17,425 nt of DNA from assembly GCA_013911195.1 (NCBI GenBank), contig JACETS010000035.1:1-17425 (forward strand). The letters run 5' to 3'. The stretch comes from Verrucomicrobiales bacterium (GTDB taxonomy: Bacteria; Verrucomicrobiota; Verrucomicrobiia; Verrucomicrobiales; DEV007). Below, piece after piece: positions 7,672 to 14,846 of this stretch (position 1 is the first letter of the stretch; every line of letters begins with the position of its first letter). Under the pieces are notes generated by a model. The model was not told the origin of the DNA, did not search any database, and was given only the letters and a program-made list of their open reading frames with translations. Both the position numbers and the translations under genes were made by a program.

Positions 7672-7703
7672 TTGCAAGTTAGTTGCAAGTTAGTTGCAAC
7701 TAG
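7661..7703 (+). repeat. 11-bp tandem repeat across a stop codon (nearly four copies)
   Basis: The unit TTGCAAGTTAG occurs at 7661-7671, 7672-7682 and 7683-7693. A variant, TTGCAACTAG, follows at 7694-7703. The first copy supplies the last codons and the TAG stop of the coiled-coil gene. Each unit has the palindromic core TTGCAA. The first and last cores are extended to 8-base palindromes (CTTGCAAG and GTTGCAAC). The period of 11 places the cores about one helical turn apart. Confidence 0.95.
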
Positions 7704-7808
7704 ACGTCACAAAGCGAAATTATTTAAGCATTCGTTAGAAATTTACTTCTAGTAGACGTTTTTTGATATAAATTTTTTATAACAAAAAAAATAATTACTG
7801 AGTTTAAT

Positions 7809-8732
7809 ATGAATACAAGATCGTTAACAGCAATCATCCCTGTCGCTATTTTAACAATAGTTATCGGTGCATCCAATGCTCAAAAGAACAAAAAACAAGT
7901 CCATGCAGAAAAGATTGCTGCAGGCGTTCCAAAATCAGCTCCAGCCAAACCTGCTAAACCAAGAAAAGTTTTAGTTTTCTCCAAAACGGCGGGCTTTAGA
8001 CACGGATCGATTCCAACAGGTGTCGAAGCTATGAAACAAATGGGGAAATCAACCGGAGCATTCGAAGTAACTGCAACCGAGGATGACTCCTTTTTCGAAC
8101 CTGAAAAACTAAAGGATTTCGATGCTGTTCTCTTTCTTAACACAACAGGTGAAGTCTTTAAATCAAAAGAAGCCGGGCGCGAAGAGAGATTAAAGAAAAG
8201 TTTGGTTGATTTTGTTAAGTCAGGTAAAGGGCTCATAGGCACCCATTCTGCAACTGACACATATAAGAAATGGAAAGATTTTAACGATATGATGGGAGGA
8301 GCATTTGCAGGCCACCCATGGCATACAAAAATTAGAGTCAAAAACCTTGAGCCTAACCATCCTTTAAATGCAGCATTCGCTGGTAAAGATTTTGAAATTG
8401 CTGATGAAATATATCAATTCCGTAAAGACACCGCGTCAGCAGACGAGCGTCGTATGCTTCTAAGTTTATCTGGTGAAATTGTTGACAAAGGAAAAGGGAA
8501 TACTGGCAAAGAAGGCCTATACCCAATTGCTTGGCTAGATAAATACGGAGATGGTAGAATATTCTATTGTTCTCTTGGGCATCGTGATGAAATATATTGG
8601 AACCCTGTTATTTTAAAACATTATTTGGCGGGAATTCAGTATGCTTTAGGTGATCTTGATGCTGAAGATGAACCCAGAAAAATCACTTCAAATGGATTCA
8701 TGAAAGGAACGAAAAATTTAGTCTCTAGATAA
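7809..8732 (+). CDS. Secreted ThuA-domain protein
   Basis: This 307-residue protein has a signal peptide (residues 1-24, cleavage likely after ASNA), then a Lys/Ala/Pro-rich linker to about 52. A ThuA-like glutamine-amidotransferase-fold domain follows at 53-282. Visible hallmarks are FSKTAGFRHGSIP at 57-69, GLIGTHSATDTY at 141-152, GGAFAGHPW at 163-171, DEIYQF at 199-204 and CSLGHRDEIYWNP at 254-266. ThuA was named in trehalose utilisation. Secreted members in Verrucomicrobiota and Planctomycetota are usually linked to carbohydrate turnover, but the reaction is unsettled and I do not assign a substrate. No sugar-degradation genes sit beside it. A possible promoter is TTACTT, an 18-base spacer and TATAAA, ending about 30 bases before the ATG. 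A strong terminator lies 31 bases after the stop, so the gene is probably monocistronic. Confidence 0.9.
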   Translation: MNTRSLTAIIPVAILTIVIGASNAQKNKKQVHAEKIAAGVPKSAPAKPAKPRKVLVFSKTAGFRHGSIPTGVEAMKQMGKSTGAFEVTATEDDSFFEPEKLKDFDAVLFLNTTGEVFKSKEAGREERLKKSLVDFVKSGKGLIGTHSATDTYKKWKDFNDMMGGAFAGHPWHTKIRVKNLEPNHPLNAAFAGKDFEIADEIYQFRKDTASADERRMLLSLSGEIVDKGKGNTGKEGLYPIAWLDKYGDGRIFYCSLGHRDEIYWNPVILKHYLAGIQYALGDLDAEDEPRKITSNGFMKGTKNLVSR

Positions 8733-8763
8733 ATCCAATCATAGATATAAATAATAATTTTAT

Positions 8764-8794
8764 AACCGGCACTTAAATAAGTGCCGGTTTTTTT
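8764..8794 (+). terminator. Rho-independent terminator after the ThuA gene
   Basis: AACCGGCACTT (8764-8774) pairs perfectly with AAGTGCCGGTT (8779-8789) across the loop AAAT. A run of seven T (8788-8794) follows. It ends the ThuA transcript and insulates the DUF4399 gene that starts 81 bases downstream. It is the only strong intrinsic terminator I see in the window. Confidence 0.95.
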
Positions 8795-8874
8795 GTGATC
8801 TACCATAATTTAGTCATAAGAAGCTCGACAATAGACACAAGAAGCTATTTAAATTCTCAATAAATCCAAAAAAC

Positions 8875-9333
8875 ATGAACTCCTCAAAAACCATTATTTC
8901 TTTGATCTTATTCACTATTTCTGCTCATCTTTCTTTTGCTGAGGAAGCAAAAAAAAGCGAGCCAGTAGTTGAACCAAAAATGGCATCACCAAAAGGAGCC
9001 AAGGTTTACATTATTTTTCCAAAGGATGGGAAAACTGTTAAGAAAAAATTTCCCATCAAATTTGGTGTTAAAAAAATGGGAGTCGCTCCAGCAGGAATAA
9101 AGTTTCCAAACACAGGTCATCACCACCTCATAATAGATGGTGCTAAATACGACATGAAACTACCTCTTCCAATGTCTGATAAAATAAAACACTATGGTGC
9201 TGGTCAGACTGAAACTGTAATCGAATTAGAACCGGGTAAGCACACCTTGAAATTAGTTTTTGCAGATCACTTACACAGATTACATGAACCTCCGGTCATC
9301 TCGGATGAAATAACGATAACGGTTAAAGAGTAA
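8875..9333 (+). CDS. Secreted DUF4399 protein
   Basis: This 152-residue protein has a signal peptide at residues 1-22 (ending LSFA), a short charged linker, and a single beta-rich domain at about 43-150. The pattern fits DUF4399: IIFPKDGKTV, then NTGHHHLIID at 79-88, HYGAGQTE at 106-113, and GKHTLKLVFADHLHRLHEPP at 121-140, closing with ISDEITITV. The clustered histidines (GHHH and DHLHRLH) could bind a metal, but that is inference. The family has no known function. Length is normal and it is complete. It is transcribed separately from the ThuA gene because a strong terminator lies between them. There is no Shine-Dalgarno sequence before the ATG. It could be co-transcribed with the next gene, 40 bases downstream. 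Confidence 0.88.
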   Translation: MNSSKTIISLILFTISAHLSFAEEAKKSEPVVEPKMASPKGAKVYIIFPKDGKTVKKKFPIKFGVKKMGVAPAGIKFPNTGHHHLIIDGAKYDMKLPLPMSDKIKHYGAGQTETVIELEPGKHTLKLVFADHLHRLHEPPVISDEITITVKE

Positions 9334-9373
9334 ACCCTTGATAAGATTAAAGTCGTCTTTATAACAACAGCTG

Positions 9374-10423
9374 ATGGCGTTACCCATAAATTTTAGAGAA
9401 GCTGCTATCAGTGAAATCGCACTTGCAAAGGTTGGAAACCCGTTAAAAGGAGAACCTTTGCTAACCTCAAAAAACCTCTGCCGATTTGAGGAAGATGAGG
9501 CCGATTTATTGACAACTTCTTTCTTGATTCCATTCAAATCACTAGAGCCATACCGCCTAGAAATTCAAAGTAACTCCGAAGGCCCCTCCTTACGTGAATA
9601 TGCAAAATCAATCTTTAGCGATGAGTCTTCGCTACTGGAAGAGGCAAAAAAAATATCTCAGTATCTATACTCGAAATCTTATCACCCGAATATTAAATCT
9701 GGAGATTTATGTATCTCTGTAATTGATGGAATTATTATTTCGGGACAATCAGTGCCTGCAATTTGCATCATCAAGTGTGAAAATAAGACCCCTTTTTTGC
9801 AGGTTTCTGAAATTGAAGGTGACCTTAAGTTGTCAACCCAACACGGTATATATCCTGATAAAATTGATAAAGGCTGTCTCATACTAAATCATGAAGAAGA
9901 TGTAGGCTATGTTGTTTATCTTTTTGATAAATCAGGTAATACCAATTTCTGGAACAAAGATTTTGTCGACGCTTTACCAGTTCGTGATGATGATTATTTA
10001 ACTAAACGATTCGGAGAACTATGTGTCAATTTTGCAAAACGAGGCGTAAAAGAAAATAATGGAGACAATAAAAGGGTGAAAGTCGCAAATAACGCCTTGA
10101 ATTATTTAGCTGAAAACGAAGATTTTAATATCAGTGAATTCGAAAAAGTTCTCGGTGAACCTGAAATAATAAATCAATTCTCATCTTTTAAATCAGAATA
10201 TGAAGAAGACTCTGGTTATCACATTGATGACTCATTTAAGGTATCAAAAAAAGAAGCCAATCGAGCAAAACAAAAACTCAAAGAAAGAATTAAATTAGAT
10301 ACTGGTGCAGAGGTACATTTAAGTTCTCAATTTATTGACAACACTAATGAATTATTAGAATCCGGATTTGATGAAGAAAAAAACATGAAGTATTTGAAAA
10401 TATTTTTTAATGAAGAAATATAA
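9374..10423 (+). CDS. NdpA/YejK-like nucleoid-associated protein
   Basis: This 349-residue cytoplasmic protein matches the 37-kDa nucleoid-associated family (NdpA, YejK in E. coli). It has a central segment with GDLCISVIDGIII at 110-122, ICIIKCENKTPFLQV at 130-144, and the characteristic HGIYPDKIDKGCLILN at 157-172. A VVYLFDKSGNTNFW stretch follows at 180-193 and a basic helical part at about 285-310. Members bind DNA and are found in the nucleoid, but their exact role is not settled. Length is close to the E. coli protein. It starts at ATG 9374 without a Shine-Dalgarno sequence. The nearest neighbours are secreted proteins with no obvious link to DNA packaging. The fold assignment rests on motifs only. 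Confidence 0.72.
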   Translation: MALPINFREAAISEIALAKVGNPLKGEPLLTSKNLCRFEEDEADLLTTSFLIPFKSLEPYRLEIQSNSEGPSLREYAKSIFSDESSLLEEAKKISQYLYSKSYHPNIKSGDLCISVIDGIIISGQSVPAICIIKCENKTPFLQVSEIEGDLKLSTQHGIYPDKIDKGCLILNHEEDVGYVVYLFDKSGNTNFWNKDFVDALPVRDDDYLTKRFGELCVNFAKRGVKENNGDNKRVKVANNALNYLAENEDFNISEFEKVLGEPEIINQFSSFKSEYEEDSGYHIDDSFKVSKKEANRAKQKLKERIKLDTGAEVHLSSQFIDNTNELLESGFDEEKNMKYLKIFFNEEI

Positions 10424-10496
10424 AACACCTCTAAAATAAGTACGTCCTTCAATTTATAAACCTCCTTAGTAATTTCATAAGAATACAAAATTTATC

Positions 10497-11912
10497 ATGA
10501 AACAAACAATCAAACTTGTCATACTTTTCCTAATATCAGTACCAACACTCGCTATCGCCGAGGACCCCGCAAAAGATAAGGAAAAGCAACCGCCTGCACC
10601 AAGTGAATACTTAACAAAGTTTGCACCATTTAAAATCACAGTCGAGTTGGATGGTTTTTTTGCCCCAACTAAAGAACATAAGATAAGTTTAAACCCTAAA
10701 GCTTGGGCCGACATGACAATAGTTACATCAATGCAGCACGGACAAGCAGTAAAAAAAGGAGACAAACTGGTAACACTTGAAACTAAAAAACTAAGTGATG
10801 CTATTGAGGCGGCTGAAAAAAATCATCCATCTATTAAACTAGCTCATGATATTTTAGAAGCTGAATTAAAGTCACTGGAAAAAAGCACTCCAAAAACAAT
10901 TCAAAATACTAAGAGGGCGAAACTAGTAGCAGATGAAAAATGGCAATACTATGAAAAAACGGGTCATGCTGAAGCGATAAGAGCAACGGAACTAAGTTTG
11001 CATTTCGCACAACAAAGTTATGACTATGCAAAAGAGGAATATGAACAGCTACAAAAAATGTATGAGGCTGATGATCTTACTGAGGAAACTGAAGAAATTA
11101 TTTTAAGACGGGCTAAGAGTAGTTTTGAGAGAGCCAGTGAATCACTACGACTTTCCAAAATGAGGATTGATAGAGAGCTTAAAATCACTCTTCCAGAACA
11201 ACTCAAATCAAATCGAGCTCAAAACGAAATCAATGAAATTACCCATCAAGACACAATGATCAATTTGCCTCGAACTCTTCAACAAAAGAGATTTAGTTTT
11301 GAAAAATCTCGTCGTGATCTCAATAAGATTGAGGAAAATCTCCAAAAAATGCAAAATGATTTGAACTCTTTCAACGTCACAGCTCCTGCAGATGGGGTTC
11401 TTTTTTATGGTATGAATAAAGATGGAAAGTGGGTAACAAGTGCGGCTGTTGCTAAAAAATTGATTCCAGGAGGAAAGCTTACTTCTCATGAAGTATTCAT
11501 GACTATAATAGAGCCTGGAGCACTTAAATTGATCGCTGCAATTCCTGAACCAAAATTGGCAAATTTAAAAGATGGTATGGTTACCCACATTGCTCCTGTA
11601 TCTAATCCGACACTTAATTTAAATGGAAAAATTGAAAAGGTTAATCGTGTTCCAGGTGCCTACGGACTCACCACTTCTATCGAAGGCAAAAACGAGGGAC
11701 TCCTCCCAGGAATGTCCGCAAAACTAAAAATTATTGCCGCAAATTACGACAAAGCCATCACTGTTCCCAATAATCTGATTAATGGCGACACAGTCAAAGT
11801 TTTGGTAAATGATGAAAAGGTTGATAAGAAAATCAAAAAGGGACCCTCTGACGGAAAAGTAACCGTTATAGTTGAGGGTTTAGCCGAAGGTGAGAAAATT
11901 GTGGCAAACTAA
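10497..11912 (+). CDS. Secreted HlyD/MacA-like periplasmic adaptor (membrane-fusion-type) protein
   Basis: This 471-residue protein has a signal peptide (1-21, TLAIA then EDPA). A lipoyl-like half-motif follows at about 45-100, including HGQAVKKGDKLVTLE at 81-95. A long helical hairpin or coiled coil spans about 100-290, and the second lipoyl half is at about 291-340 (NVTAPADGVLFYG). A beta-barrel segment (LKLIAAIPEPKLANLKDGM) follows. The C-terminal membrane-proximal region has the GLLPGMSAKLKI and ITVPNNLI signatures of RND/MacA-type adaptors. Such proteins join an inner-membrane transporter to an outer-membrane channel. There is no N-terminal anchor helix beyond the signal peptide, no lipobox, and no transporter or TolC gene nearby, so its partner is unknown. 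It probably forms an operon with the next gene, 25 bases downstream. Confidence 0.82.
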   Translation: MKQTIKLVILFLISVPTLAIAEDPAKDKEKQPPAPSEYLTKFAPFKITVELDGFFAPTKEHKISLNPKAWADMTIVTSMQHGQAVKKGDKLVTLETKKLSDAIEAAEKNHPSIKLAHDILEAELKSLEKSTPKTIQNTKRAKLVADEKWQYYEKTGHAEAIRATELSLHFAQQSYDYAKEEYEQLQKMYEADDLTEETEEIILRRAKSSFERASESLRLSKMRIDRELKITLPEQLKSNRAQNEINEITHQDTMINLPRTLQQKRFSFEKSRRDLNKIEENLQKMQNDLNSFNVTAPADGVLFYGMNKDGKWVTSAAVAKKLIPGGKLTSHEVFMTIIEPGALKLIAAIPEPKLANLKDGMVTHIAPVSNPTLNLNGKIEKVNRVPGAYGLTTSIEGKNEGLLPGMSAKLKIIAANYDKAITVPNNLINGDTVKVLVNDEKVDKKIKKGPSDGKVTVIVEGLAEGEKIVAN

Positions 11913-11922
11913 ATAAACTTTC

Positions 11923-11928
11923 GAGGAG
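11923..11928 (+). promoter_or_regulatory. Shine-Dalgarno sequence for the prenyltransferase-repeat gene
   Basis: GAGGAG lies 9 bases before the ATG at 11938. It is the only clear Shine-Dalgarno sequence in front of a gene in this window. It fixes the start and supports translation of this gene from a shared transcript with the adaptor gene. Confidence 0.75.
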
Positions 11929-11937
11929 ATTCAAATA

Positions 11938-13125
11938 ATGAAAATACAGAACACTATCCAAAAGATAAGAAGCATCACTCCAACGCTTCTTTTAATCTTG
12001 TGTTTCTGTATTGATGGATTTGCTGACACAGGAATACAAAAAGCCAGTAGAGAGGCACCCGCAAAAGGAGCCATCGAATCATCCATTCGAAAAGGGATCG
12101 ATTTTCTTGTATCTGATCAAAACAAGAATGGTTCATGGGGTTCAGCTAGAAACACAAAAGGCCTGAATATCTACGCACCTGTACCAGGTGCTCACGATGC
12201 TTTTAGGGCAGCGATAACAGCGATGTGTGTGACTGCATTAATCGAAACGAATGCTGCTCAAAATGATATTGATGCTAAAAAAGCGCTGAATAAAGGAGAA
12301 TCATGGTTACTTGAAAATCTAGGGTCAATCAGAAGAGCGAACCATGATGCCATCTATAATGTCTGGGGCCATGCCTATGGTATTTCAGCATTAGTAGCAA
12401 TGCACAAAAAAGAAACTGCTAACCCTGATAGAAAATCTAAAATTGTAGATGCCATTCAACATCAAATAAAAATGTTACAAAAATATGAAAGTGTTGATGG
12501 CGGTTGGGGTTATTACGACTTTCGCTATCAAACAAAACAACCATCATCCTCATCGATTAGCTTTACTAATTCCACGGCTCTAGTGGCTCTTAAATCTGCA
12601 GAAGAAATTGGCATTGAGGTTCCAGAGCGATTAACAAAAAGAGCTTTTGATGCAACAAAAAGACAACAAAAACCTGACTTTTCTTATGCATATGGCGAGT
12701 ACCTAAAGTTACGACCAATGAGAGGCATTAATTTACCTGGCGGAAGCCTAGGAAGATCTCAAGCATGTAACATTGCCCTTAGAATGTGGGGAGATGAAAA
12801 GATCACTGATAAAGTCATGGATACATGGTTAGATAGATTGTGGGCCAGAAATGGCTGGCTTTCTATAGGAAGAAAAAGACCAATACCTCATGAAAGTTGG
12901 TTTGCAGTTGCTGGTTATTTTTACTACTACGGCCACTTTTATGCATCTCTTTGTATAGAGTCGCTAACAGACAAGGAAAACGCCAATTACCATAAAGGCC
13001 AACTTGCTGCGGTGATATTACCTCTTCAAGAGAAGGAAGGAAGTTGGTGGGATTATCCATTCTACTCCTATCATCGACCTTACGGGACTGCGTTTGCTTT
13101 AATGACTCTTAGCCGATGCCTGTAA
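11938..13125 (+). CDS. Secreted prenyltransferase/squalene-oxidase-repeat protein
   Basis: This 395-residue protein has a signal peptide (cleavage near residue 29, DGFA). An alpha/alpha-toroid with repeats of the prenyltransferase and squalene-oxidase type follows. Three QW-like motifs are visible: QNKNGSWG at 61-68, DGGWGYYD at 187-194 and QEKEGSWWDYP at 364-374. Between them are helices such as AITAMCVTALIE and NSTALVALKSAEE. The DXDD acid motif of squalene-hopene cyclases is missing and the protein is much shorter than those enzymes. I therefore do not call it a cyclase. Export also argues against a terpene role. Such secreted repeat proteins are frequent in Planctomycetota and Verrucomicrobiota with unknown function. 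It follows the adaptor gene by 25 bases and has its own GAGGAG. It converges on pntB with a 10-base gap. Confidence 0.85.
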   Translation: MKIQNTIQKIRSITPTLLLILCFCIDGFADTGIQKASREAPAKGAIESSIRKGIDFLVSDQNKNGSWGSARNTKGLNIYAPVPGAHDAFRAAITAMCVTALIETNAAQNDIDAKKALNKGESWLLENLGSIRRANHDAIYNVWGHAYGISALVAMHKKETANPDRKSKIVDAIQHQIKMLQKYESVDGGWGYYDFRYQTKQPSSSSISFTNSTALVALKSAEEIGIEVPERLTKRAFDATKRQQKPDFSYAYGEYLKLRPMRGINLPGGSLGRSQACNIALRMWGDEKITDKVMDTWLDRLWARNGWLSIGRKRPIPHESWFAVAGYFYYYGHFYASLCIESLTDKENANYHKGQLAAVILPLQEKEGSWWDYPFYSYHRPYGTAFALMTLSRCL

Positions 13126-13135
13126 GTTACTAAGA

Positions 13136-14512
13136 TTAATCGTCAAACTGTGAAACCATGCTACTGATGGTTGATTTTGCATCACCATAAATCATTCGGC
13201 AATTCTCCCTAAAAAATAGAGTATTAATTATTCCTGAGTAGCCTGCTCCTTGACCTCTTTTTAAAACAAAAACTGATTTAGCCTGATGAGCATTAATGAT
13301 AGGCATACCATATATTGGACTATTCTCATCTTCGATAGCCGCAGGATTCACAACATCATTAGCCCCAATCACGATTGCTACATCTACCGTTGGCATAATG
13401 GAATTAACTTCTTCCATTTCGCATAATTGCTCATAAGGAACATCTGCTTCTGCCAAAAGAACATTCATATGACCAGGCATTCTCCCCGCAACCGGATGGA
13501 CTGCATGCCTAACTTCTGCACCATTTTTTTCAAGAATCTCGGACAATTCTTTTACAACGTGCTGTGCCTGAGCAACTGCCATTCCATAACCAGGAACAAA
13601 AACAACATTCTGAGCAGCCTCCAAAACATAATAGGAATCCTCTACAGTTAACGGCTTCATTTCACCCTCCACCTCAGAACTATTGGAATTATCTTTAGAT
13701 CCGAATCCACCAAATAACACATTAGCAAGACTTCGATTCATAGCCTTACACATAATAATACTAAGAATAAGACCACTCGCTCCCACCAAACACCCAGCTA
13801 CAACAAGAACAGTGTTTGTAATAACAAACCCAGCAGCAGCAGCACCTAATCCTGAAAAAGAATTGAGCAACGCAATTACAACAGGCATATCCCCCCCTCC
13901 AATCGGTATAACTCCTAAAACCCCAACTAACAGCGCAAGGGCAATTAAAATCCAAACTAATATAGAATGATCATTAATAATGTTAGTATTGAAAACTAAA
14001 AGTAAGCCAATAAAAATCGCACCAGCCATTATCAATAAATTAATGAATTTCTGGAGAGGAAAAACTATTGCCGTGCCACCGATTTTTCCTGAAAGTTTTA
14101 AATAGGCGATAATCGATCCAGAGAATGTTATTCCTCCAATCAAAATTGCTATAAATACCACCAAGTATAAAAACCAATTAAACTGTAGGCTTTTTTCAAA
14201 TTCTGACCACCCTACTAACAAACTAGCCATCCCACCAAAACCATTAAAAAGAGCCACCAACTCAGGCATACCCGTCATTTTAACTCTTTTGGCAGCAATC
14301 AATCCAATAATCCCTCCAATAATCAATCCTAAAATAATAAATTGATAATCAAGTCCGCTCCGCAAAAGAGTGACAACTACCGCGAGTAGCATACCAAGAG
14401 AAGAAATTCGATTACCTCGGACAGCAGTTGATGCGGAGCCCAGCATCTTAATTCCCATGATAAAGAGAATTGCAGCAATTATGTAGGCAACATTTATCAG
14501 ATTATCCTGCAT
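13136..14512 (-). CDS. pntB: NAD(P) transhydrogenase, beta subunit
   Basis: This 458-residue protein has about eight or nine membrane helices in residues 1-265, a linker at about 270-295, and the soluble NADP(H)-binding domain III. Domain III shows VPGYGMAVAQAQ at 306-317, HPVAGRMPGHMNVLLAEA at 339-356, VIGANDVVNPAA at 381-392, KRGQGAGYSG at 418-427 and YGDAK at 442-446. With PntAA and PntAB it couples inward proton flow to hydride transfer from NADH to NADP+, so it supplies NADPH. In the proton channel, N217 (LLNSFSG) is kept. The residue aligned with E. coli His91 is Asn90 (LFNGFGG), a natural variant seen in some species. It is the last gene of a three-gene operon, 34 bases after pntAB. 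Confidence 0.96.
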   Translation of the reverse strand: MQDNLINVAYIIAAILFIMGIKMLGSASTAVRGNRISSLGMLLAVVVTLLRSGLDYQFIILGLIIGGIIGLIAAKRVKMTGMPELVALFNGFGGMASLLVGWSEFEKSLQFNWFLYLVVFIAILIGGITFSGSIIAYLKLSGKIGGTAIVFPLQKFINLLIMAGAIFIGLLLVFNTNIINDHSILVWILIALALLVGVLGVIPIGGGDMPVVIALLNSFSGLGAAAAGFVITNTVLVVAGCLVGASGLILSIIMCKAMNRSLANVLFGGFGSKDNSNSSEVEGEMKPLTVEDSYYVLEAAQNVVFVPGYGMAVAQAQHVVKELSEILEKNGAEVRHAVHPVAGRMPGHMNVLLAEADVPYEQLCEMEEVNSIMPTVDVAIVIGANDVVNPAAIEDENSPIYGMPIINAHQAKSVFVLKRGQGAGYSGIINTLFFRENCRMIYGDAKSTISSMVSQFDD

Positions 14513-14546
14513 ATTTTTTTGGCTTAATATTCTTTATGATGAATCT

Positions 14547-14831
14547 TTATTTTTCTTTTTTTCCCTTAAACATAGAAAGCATTCGGTCGGTAACAAAATA
14601 CCCCCCAACCACATTGATTGTAGCCAATACGAGAGCTGCCAAGCCTAACCATTTGGAAAAATTGTCATTGGTCTGACCTGCAGCTATCAAAGCTCCAACA
14701 ATAGTAATACCAGAAATCGCATTCGATCCTGACATTAATGGGGTGTGCAGCTGAGAGGGCACCTTGGAAATTAGTTCAAAACCCAAAAAAGCAGCGAGTA
14801 CAAATGTAAATAGTAACAATATGATTTCCAT
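14547..14831 (-). CDS. pntAB: NAD(P) transhydrogenase, small membrane alpha subunit (alpha-2)
   Basis: This 94-residue protein has three hydrophobic helices. The conserved segment PSQLHTPLMSGSNAISGI (25-42) is followed by IVGAL. This is the membrane part that is fused to the C-terminus of PntA in E. coli but encoded separately in Rhodospirillum-type enzymes. The product forms part of the proton path with PntB. It starts 15 bases after the pntAA stop and ends 34 bases before pntB, so all three genes are one operon. There is no Shine-Dalgarno sequence before its ATG. Confidence 0.94.
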   Translation of the reverse strand: MEIILLLFTFVLAAFLGFELISKVPSQLHTPLMSGSNAISGITIVGALIAAGQTNDNFSKWLGLAALVLATINVVGGYFVTDRMLSMFKGKKEK

Positions 14832-14846
14832 TTTGATGTTTATTTA

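Noticed and set aside
7880..8341. Long open frame on the minus strand inside the ThuA gene
   Set aside because: It lies entirely opposite a well-supported gene and its translation has no recognisable motif.
11938..13125. Calling this gene a squalene-hopene cyclase
   Set aside because: It has QW-like motifs but no DXDD acid motif. It is far shorter than a cyclase and has a signal peptide.
13683..13970. Plus-strand open frame within pntB
   Set aside because: It is antisense to conserved membrane helices of PntB, and its Pro/Thr/Asn-rich translation is typical of a shadow frame.
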